From Bacillota bacterium (lineage in GTDB: Bacteria; Bacillota; Clostridia; DSM-8532), in the NCBI GenBank assembly GCA_023446675.1, contig JAEXPO010000416.1:1-6411 (forward strand): a DNA stretch of 6,411 nt, given 5' to 3'. Below, piece after piece: positions 1 through 4,363 of the stretch. The notes under the pieces are model-generated. The model ran no database searches, was not told the origin of the DNA, and saw only the letters and a program-made list of their open reading frames with translations. The position numbers and the translations under genes are program-made. How positions within the stretch are numbered: position 1 is the stretch's first letter; each line of letters opens with the position of its first letter.

Positions 1-1
1 G

Positions 2-331
2 CTCAAGGGCTTTATGCTTGAGTTTGTCCATGAAAACTACAGGAATCCGGACCTTTTCCTTGCCATGATCTGCGAACGTTTTTCTATCGGCGAGGCAACC
101 TTATCCCAATTTTTCAAAAATGCGGTGGGGGATAACCTGTCTCAGTATGTGGAAAATTTACGCATTACGGAGGCCTGCCGCCTGCTGTCCGACAGCAGGA
201 ATGCAGTGGCGGATATTGCGCTGGAGGTTGGCTATACCAGTGACAAATCCTTCCGCCGGGCTTTTAAGCGTCTGAAGGCTGTTAGCCCCACGGAATTTCG
301 CAGAAACCTCCCGGTGAGTGAACAGGGATAA
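2..331 (+). CDS. AraC-family transcriptional regulator, C-terminal part (5' end cut by window)
   Basis: This is the C-terminal 109 residues of an AraC/XylS-type DNA-binding regulator. The frame is open back to the window edge, so the true start lies upstream and the internal Met at position 14 should not be taken as the start. The visible part is the two-helix-turn-helix domain. The first HTH is around residues 20-43 (LAMICERFSIGEATLSQFF). The second, around residues 68-98, carries the family signature VADIALEVGYTSDKSFRRAF followed by FKR and the typical ending SPTEFRR. The N-terminal sensing domain cannot be seen, so it could be a small cytoplasmic AraC protein, a YesN-like response regulator, or a large membrane-anchored YesS-like regulator. 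It lies just upstream of, and in the same direction as, a sugar ABC transporter operon, so it is probably that operon's activator. This target is inferred from position and from the direct repeats at 480-509. Confidence 0.93.
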   Translation, partial: LKGFMLEFVHENYRNPDLFLAMICERFSIGEATLSQFFKNAVGDNLSQYVENLRITEACRLLSDSRNAVADIALEVGYTSDKSFRRAFKRLKAVSPTEFRRNLPVSEQG

Positions 332-390
332 ATGAGAACGGCTTTTTATGCAGTTTTTTCAGACCTTTTAAAGAAATGTCCGCTTTCAAA

Positions 391-435
391 AAAACTGTGT
401 GATTTGAGGGAAGCCCTCCTGAATCCCGCAGTTTT
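391..435 (+). terminator. Probable intrinsic terminator of the AraC-family gene
   Basis: A long imperfect hairpin begins about 60 bases after the regulator stop codon. AAAACTG (391-397) pairs with CAGTTTT (429-435), GATT (401-404) with AATC (422-425), and GAGGG (406-410) with CCCTC (414-418) around a 3-base AAG loop. Small mismatches and a bulge separate these blocks. A T-rich tract follows (TTTTCTTTGTTTG, from 432). The A-rich 5' flank could also let it work on the opposite strand. The stem is interrupted, so efficiency is uncertain. Confidence 0.5.
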
Positions 436-479
436 CTTTGTTTGCTTTGTGCAAATTGTGATTCTGCCCGGCCTGAAGA

Positions 480-509
480 ATTGTGTGTTCTATCAAAATA
501 TTGTGTGTT
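480..509 (+). promoter_or_regulatory. Direct-repeat operator, probable AraC-family binding site
   Basis: The 10-mer ATTGTGTGTT occurs perfectly at 480-489 and again at 500-509, a period of 20 bp or about two helical turns. The downstream copy overlaps the putative -35 box at 508-513. Tandem direct half-sites on one DNA face, with the proximal one touching the -35 region, are the usual arrangement for AraC-family activators. An AraC-family gene ends 150 bp upstream. Weaker lookalikes occur at 455-464 (ATTGTGATTC) and 394-403 (ACTGTGTGAT). Binding by the adjacent regulator is inferred. Confidence 0.6.
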
Positions 510-537
510 GTGCCGGGAAAGTTAATCCGGTTATACT
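508..537 (+). promoter_or_regulatory. Putative sigma-A-type promoter of the transporter operon
   Basis: A good -10 box TATACT (532-537, five of six consensus bases) lies 18 bp after a poor -35 box TTGTGC (508-513, three of six). A weak -35 covered by a direct repeat fits an activator-dependent promoter. Transcription would start near 544 and give an untranslated leader of about 100 bases before the first permease. CCGG occurs twice in or beside the spacer (513-516 and 527-530), which might be a small inverted repeat. Alternative promoters cannot be excluded by eye. Confidence 0.5.
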
Positions 538-646
538 GCATTTACAGCATTACAGAAACACGATTGAACTGGGAGACGAAGGGTGCGGCAGAAGACGAAG
601 CGTTAAGCCAATGTCCTGATCTCCGCAGTTGGGAAAGGAATTGTAT

Positions 647-1576
647 ATGCAGACAGCCTCACTTGGGAAAAGAAAAAACCTTTTCAAGGGTCTGAAGCAG
701 ACCAAGTTTTTGCAGCTTATGCTGCTGCCCGGTCTTATTTATTACATTATATTCCAATATGTACCCATGTACGGTGTTATCATTGCCTTTAAGGACTATA
801 GTATCCGAAAGGGAATTATGGGGAGTCCCTGGGTGGGACTGGATAATTTTATGTCCTTTTTCCAGCATCCTTTCTTTGAAAGGCTTCTTGCCAACACCGT
901 TCTTCTCAATGTGTACAACCTGCTTTGGTCCTTTCCTGTGCCTATCTTGTTTGCCCTCATGCTCAATGAGCTTCGAAGCTACAGGTATAAAAAAATCGTT
1001 CAGACCGTAAGCTATCTGCCTCATTTTCTTTCCACGGTATCCATCGTGGGCATACTGTTTCTTATTTTATCTCCTGAAACCGGATTTGTTAATAAAGTAA
1101 TTAACGTATTCGGAGGGGAGTCCATTTACTTCATGGCGGAAGTAAAGTGGTTCAGAACCATCTTTATCGGTTCAAGTATATGGCAGAACTTCGGGTGGGA
1201 TGCCATTATCTATCTGGCTGCATTAACGGCCGTCAATCCGGAGCTCTACGAAGCGGCCCGAATTGACGGGGCATCACGGCTGAGACAAATTTGGCACATA
1301 ACCCTGCCTGCCATAAAGGGAACCGTCACCATTATGCTGATTCTCAGGATGGGTCAAATGATGAGCGGCGGGGCGGATAAGGCGCTTTTGATGCAGACGC
1401 CTGTAACCTATGAGGTGTCGGATGTTATCAGCACCTATGTCTACCGCCGGGGACTTATTTCAGCGGAATACAGCCTGGGAACGGCCATTGATTTTTTTAA
1501 CTCTGTTATAAACATTTCATTGTTGCTCATTGCAAATAAAATTAGTAAAAAGCTGACGGACAGCGGACTTTTTTAA
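647..1576 (+). CDS. CUT1-type sugar ABC transporter permease (LplB-like)
   Basis: This is the first of two integral-membrane subunits of an oligosaccharide ABC importer, 309 residues long, close to the usual size of LplB-type permeases (roughly 300-320). The N terminus has a short basic stretch (KRKNLFKGLKQTK) and then the LplB-like segment LLPGLIYYIIFQYVPMYG. About six membrane segments are visible, near residues 21-48, 82-106, 122-141, 171-194, 224-240 and 277-297. The cytoplasmic EAA loop, which contacts the ATPase, is clear at residues 202-221 (EAARIDGA, ending in ITLP). I chose ATG 647 because AAAGGA (634-639) sits 7 bases upstream. A TTG at 629 in the same frame would add six residues but lacks a suitable ribosome binding site. 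The stop codon abuts the ribosome binding site of the next permease, so the two are translationally linked. The imported sugar cannot be read from this protein. Confidence 0.93.
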   Translation: MQTASLGKRKNLFKGLKQTKFLQLMLLPGLIYYIIFQYVPMYGVIIAFKDYSIRKGIMGSPWVGLDNFMSFFQHPFFERLLANTVLLNVYNLLWSFPVPILFALMLNELRSYRYKKIVQTVSYLPHFLSTVSIVGILFLILSPETGFVNKVINVFGGESIYFMAEVKWFRTIFIGSSIWQNFGWDAIIYLAALTAVNPELYEAARIDGASRLRQIWHITLPAIKGTVTIMLILRMGQMMSGGADKALLMQTPVTYEVSDVISTYVYRRGLISAEYSLGTAIDFFNSVINISLLLIANKISKKLTDSGLF

Positions 1577-1587
1577 GGAGGTGCGGC

Positions 1588-2475
1588 ATGATTCGCGATC
1601 GCTCTGTTTCCTCACGCATGATTGACTGCGTGACACATATCGTTATGGTTCTTGTTCTTCTTATTACCCTGCTGCCCGTCATTCACGTGGCCGCTATTTC
1701 CTTAAGCAGCAGCAGCGCCATTAACCGGGGGCTTGTCAGCTTCTGGCCGGTGGAGTTCAGCATGCAGTCCTATTACAAGGTTATGGAAGCCGGCACCGTT
1801 CCAAGGGCCTTTCTTAATTCGGCGCTTTATATGGCGGCAGGGACTGCCCTCAGCATGGTTCTGACAATTATGATGGCATATCCGCTTTCAAAAAAGAACC
1901 TGCCCTTGAGGAATCTTTATCTTCTTATTTCCACAATTCCCATGTTTTTCTCCGGCGGAATGATCCCTAAGTTTCTTTTGGTTAACAATATCGGGATTTA
2001 CAACACCTTCTGGGCCATGATCCTTCCAGGCGCTGTTTCCACATGGAATCTCATTATCATGCGTTCGTTCTTTCAAAGCATCCCGGAATCCCTGGAGGAA
2101 TCCGCCCGGCTGGACGGCGCAAATGATTTCCATATTTTATGGTGGGTCATAATCCCCCTGTCCCTGCCCGCTATAGCCACTGTGGGCATGTTCTATGCCG
2201 TAAGTCAGTGGAACGGCTGGTTTGATGCCATGGTTTACTTAAAGGAAAGCGTGCGTTATCCCCTGCAGCTTGTGCTTCGGGAAATTGTCATTCAGGGACA
2301 AATCGCTAAGGAGCTGGCGGCTCAGGGTATTGTTGACGACGATTTCAAAGCCGTCACGGTGGAGAGCATCAAATACGCAACCCTTTTTATTTCCATTCTT
2401 CCCATGCTCATTATTTATCCCTTTGTTCAAAAGTATTTTGTCAAGGGTGTGATGGTGGGGTCTGTAAAAGGTTAA
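1588..2475 (+). CDS. CUT1-type sugar ABC transporter permease (YtcP/LplC-like)
   Basis: This is the second permease subunit, 295 residues, expected to form a heterodimer with the LplB-like protein encoded immediately upstream. A hydrophobic first segment near residues 17-38 is followed by a periplasm-side-like region. Further membrane segments lie near residues 78-98, 108-130, 139-158, 187-206 and 262-281. The EAA loop is at residues 171-190, as ESARLDGA followed by IIPLSLPAI. The C-terminal ending FVQKYFVKGVMVGSVKG is characteristic of the YtcP/LplC group. Start ATG 1588 is supported by a full-consensus AAGGAGGT at 1575-1582, with 6 bases between GGAGG and the ATG. Only 11 bp separate it from the upstream stop. 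This pair normally works with a lipoprotein binding protein such as the one encoded next. No ATPase gene accompanies it in the window. Confidence 0.94.
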   Translation: MIRDRSVSSRMIDCVTHIVMVLVLLITLLPVIHVAAISLSSSSAINRGLVSFWPVEFSMQSYYKVMEAGTVPRAFLNSALYMAAGTALSMVLTIMMAYPLSKKNLPLRNLYLLISTIPMFFSGGMIPKFLLVNNIGIYNTFWAMILPGAVSTWNLIIMRSFFQSIPESLEESARLDGANDFHILWWVIIPLSLPAIATVGMFYAVSQWNGWFDAMVYLKESVRYPLQLVLREIVIQGQIAKELAAQGIVDDDFKAVTVESIKYATLFISILPMLIIYPFVQKYFVKGVMVGSVKG

Positions 2476-2552
2476 ACAGGCCCAGGCGCAAAATGATTTT
2501 CTTTAAGGAACACGGCTTTGTCAGGAAAACGGTCAGTACAAGTTGGTGACAG

Positions 2553-2574
2553 GCTTCGAGTGGCCAATCGGAGC
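2553..2574 (+). other. Intergenic stem-loop upstream of the binding-protein gene
   Basis: GCTTCGA (2553-2559) pairs with TCGGAGC (2568-2574) through seven pairs including one G-U, closing an 8-base loop (GTGGCCAA). No T-run follows, so it does not look like a terminator. It stands 22 bases upstream of the ribosome binding site of the lipoprotein gene, with an AT-rich stretch (TATCATATATTAAAAAG) between. In sugar ABC operons such hairpins can shield the binding-protein part of the message from decay or mark a processing point. That role is inferred. The rest of the 131-bp gap shows no convincing promoter. Confidence 0.4.
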
Positions 2575-2596
2575 TATCATATATTAAAAAGAATGT

Positions 2597-2603
2597 GGAG
2601 GAG
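2597..2603 (+). promoter_or_regulatory. Ribosome binding site that decides the lipoprotein start
   Basis: GGAGGAG lies 5 to 8 bases before two adjacent in-frame ATG codons at 2607 and 2610. An upstream in-frame GTG at 2595 overlaps this site and so cannot be the start that uses it. The site therefore points to 2607 or 2610. Confidence 0.8.
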
Positions 2604-2606
2604 TCT

Positions 2607-4199
2607 ATGATGAAAAAAGTTCTGGTTAAGGCACTTGCAGCATTTTTGTCAATAACCCTTCTGGGCGGCTGCGGCTCCGCAGCTCCCGCTTCAGAATCGC
2701 CAAAAGCCTCTTCGGAAAACACACCCGGTACTCAAACGCCTGAGGCTGAGCGAAAAGATTTAGAGTATAACGCCCTTTTTGTCATATCAAAGGAACGTAT
2801 ACCCGATGATCCGTCTCTTTTGGATGAGGTCATGAAGGAAAAATTCGGAATAGTAATGAAATGGGAGCAAATTGCATCCAGCAGTGTGGCGGAAAAGCTG
2901 AATCTGCTGTACGCCTCAAGAGATATACCGGATATGGTATGGCCCGTGGGTGTTACCGCCGATTATCCCAAGCGTTATGGGCGTGACGGGCTGCTGCTCC
3001 CCATTAATGAGTATTTTGACAAGCTGCCCAACTACCGGGCGCTGTACAGCGATTCCGACTGGGAAACGCTTCTTCTTACTCAAAGCAACGCCGACGGCAA
3101 TCTTTATTATCTGCCCCAGAAAAACTACCGTGACACTGCCAACGCGTGGATTTACCGCAAATCCGCTTTTGATGAGCTGGGGCTTACCTTCCCTAAAACA
3201 ACCGATGAGCTCTATACTGTTTTGAAAACCATTAAGGAAAAATATCCCGATTCCATTCCCATGCCCAATCAGGGCGGACTGGACGTGGTAAACGGACTGA
3301 GCTATGCCTGGGGAATCGATCCGGTTTCACCTTACTGCTTTATTGATGAGGACGGGCAATTGGTAAGCTATAGCCGCACTACGGACGAATACCGGGAGGT
3401 TTTGAAATTTGCCTCCAAATTATGGGCCGAAGGGCTTATCAATAAAGAATTTGCAACGGTTACCGAACAGCAGTGGACCGAATCCTATGCCAACGGCAAA
3501 ACCTACATCCAATATCTGTACGCAACCCGTGAAACCTGGGCCGAAGAAAACATGAAGGCCGTGGATCCCGACGTAGACTGGGCATGGGTGCCCTACAACA
3601 TTACTGCGGATCCCTCGGGAGCTTACTACTTCAACCGGGAAGCCCCGTATACCACGGCAGGTCCCTTTTTCTCAGAAACCATAAAGGGCGAGAAGATGGA
3701 CCGCATGATGGAATGGTATGACTGGCTCTGCACGGAAGAGGGATCCCGCTTCATCTGTATGGGTGAGGAAGGCGTTACCTATGAGCTTGTAAATAACGAA
3801 CCCCAGTTTATGTCCCATATGTACCATTCCGAACGAAATCCCGACGGTAAAAAGGACTGGTCCTACGGCCTTTACCTTGGCAATATCGTCCAGCATCCCG
3901 CATACTTGAAGGAGGTTGGCAAAACCACGGACCTGGATCTTAGCGCACAGCTGATGGCTGATAGCAATTCACGCTATTTCCCAATCATTGCATGGAGCTT
4001 TTCCGAGGCGGATGAAAAGAAAATCAATGACTATGATACCGTTATAAAGGACGTTACCGAGGAATACTCCATGAAATTCATCATGGGCAACCTGGATCCC
4101 AACAGCGATGCCGACTGGGAAGCTTACCTCAAGGTGCTTGACGGCGTGGGGCTTAAAGAAGCTAAGGCACTCCGTGAGGCCAATTACAAGACCAATTAA
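2607..4199 (+). CDS. Lipoprotein substrate-binding protein of sugar ABC transporter (LipO-like)
   Basis: This is the extracellular, membrane-tethered receptor that captures the sugar and delivers it to the two permeases encoded upstream. It has 530 residues from ATG 2607, or 529 from ATG 2610, near the roughly 500-550 usual for LipO/family 1 solute-binding proteins. The N terminus is a lipoprotein signal peptide: MMKK, a hydrophobic core (VLVKALAAFLSITLL) and the lipobox LGGC with the lipidated Cys at residue 22. A low-complexity Ser/Ala/Pro/Thr/Glu linker follows to about residue 50. The mature domain opens with LEYNALFVIS and contains the family-typical stretch KLNLLYASRDIPDMVW. It is rich in Trp, Tyr and Asp/Glu, as in oligosaccharide-binding clefts. 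The order permease-permease-binding protein is common in LplB/YtcP/LipO clusters. The ligand is not readable from the sequence. The neighbouring hydrolase hints at a uronic-acid-containing oligosaccharide (inference). Confidence 0.93.
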   Translation: MMKKVLVKALAAFLSITLLGGCGSAAPASESPKASSENTPGTQTPEAERKDLEYNALFVISKERIPDDPSLLDEVMKEKFGIVMKWEQIASSSVAEKLNLLYASRDIPDMVWPVGVTADYPKRYGRDGLLLPINEYFDKLPNYRALYSDSDWETLLLTQSNADGNLYYLPQKNYRDTANAWIYRKSAFDELGLTFPKTTDELYTVLKTIKEKYPDSIPMPNQGGLDVVNGLSYAWGIDPVSPYCFIDEDGQLVSYSRTTDEYREVLKFASKLWAEGLINKEFATVTEQQWTESYANGKTYIQYLYATRETWAEENMKAVDPDVDWAWVPYNITADPSGAYYFNREAPYTTAGPFFSETIKGEKMDRMMEWYDWLCTEEGSRFICMGEEGVTYELVNNEPQFMSHMYHSERNPDGKKDWSYGLYLGNIVQHPAYLKEVGKTTDLDLSAQLMADSNSRYFPIIAWSFSEADEKKINDYDTVIKDVTEEYSMKFIMGNLDPNSDADWEAYLKVLDGVGLKEAKALREANYKTN

Positions 4200-4226
4200 A
4201 CCGTAAAAGCAGAAAGAATCTTGAAA

Positions 4227-4275
4227 GGGGCTCTTCCACCGCCGGTATGGCGCCGGAACCGTGTGGCAGCGCCCC
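4227..4275 (+). other. Intergenic hairpin I (GC-rich, branched or alternative folds)
   Basis: GGGGC (4227-4231) can pair with GCCCC (4271-4275), and CCAC (4236-4239) with GTGG (4263-4266). The apex has competing folds: CGGT (4243-4246) with ACCG (4258-4261), or CGCC (4240-4243) with GGCG (4249-4252). It begins 27 bases after the binding-protein stop. No T-run follows, so it is more likely an mRNA 3'-end stabiliser or part of a regulatory leader than a terminator. Confidence 0.45.
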
Positions 4276-4284
4276 GTCATTGAC

Positions 4285-4311
4285 AGCCGTTTGCTAAAAG
4301 CAAATCCGGCT
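4285..4311 (+). other. Intergenic hairpin II (near-perfect 11-bp stem)
   Basis: AGCCG plus TTTGCT (4285-4295) pairs with AGCAAA (4299-4304) and CGGCT (4307-4311), leaving a 3-base AAA loop and a two-base TC bulge (4305-4306). All eleven pairs are Watson-Crick, so this is the most certain structure in the gap. It lies between hairpin I and the terminator-like hairpin III, and its function is unknown. Confidence 0.55.
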
Positions 4312-4344
4312 AAAAGGGAGGGGGCTCTATGCCCCCGAGCTTTT
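4312..4344 (+). terminator. Terminator- or attenuator-like hairpin III before the hydrolase gene
   Basis: GGGGGC (4320-4325) pairs perfectly with GCCCCC (4331-4336) around a TCTAT loop. The stem can extend across a 3x3 purine internal loop (GGA against GAG, allowing tandem G-A pairs) to AAAAG (4312-4316) with CTTTT (4340-4344). T-rich sequence follows (TTTTGATTTT, 4341-4350), directly before the GGAGG of the next gene. The T-run starts four bases after the GC stem rather than at once, so termination is probably partial. It would lower transcription from the transporter genes into the hydrolase. Confidence 0.5.
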
Positions 4345-4363
4345 GATTTTGGAGGAAAGCGTA

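Noticed and set aside
332..619. 95-codon open frame directly after the regulator stop codon
   Set aside because: It has only a poorly spaced AGGGA upstream, matches no family I recognise, and runs through the putative terminator, the direct repeats and the promoter. It is more likely chance.
629..646. TTG start codon at 629 for the first permease
   Set aside because: No ribosome binding site precedes it at a useful distance, whereas ATG 647 has AAAGGA 7 bases upstream.
2524..2537. Possible catabolite-repression (cre-like) site upstream of the binding protein
   Set aside because: Only about 10 of 14 positions fit the consensus, with mismatches at conserved bases on the right half. It is too weak to claim.
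4280..4285. Perfect TTGACA -35 box before the hydrolase gene
   Set aside because: No acceptable -10 lies 16-18 bp downstream (the bases there are AAATCC to ATCCGG), and the sequence is part of hairpin II and its flank.
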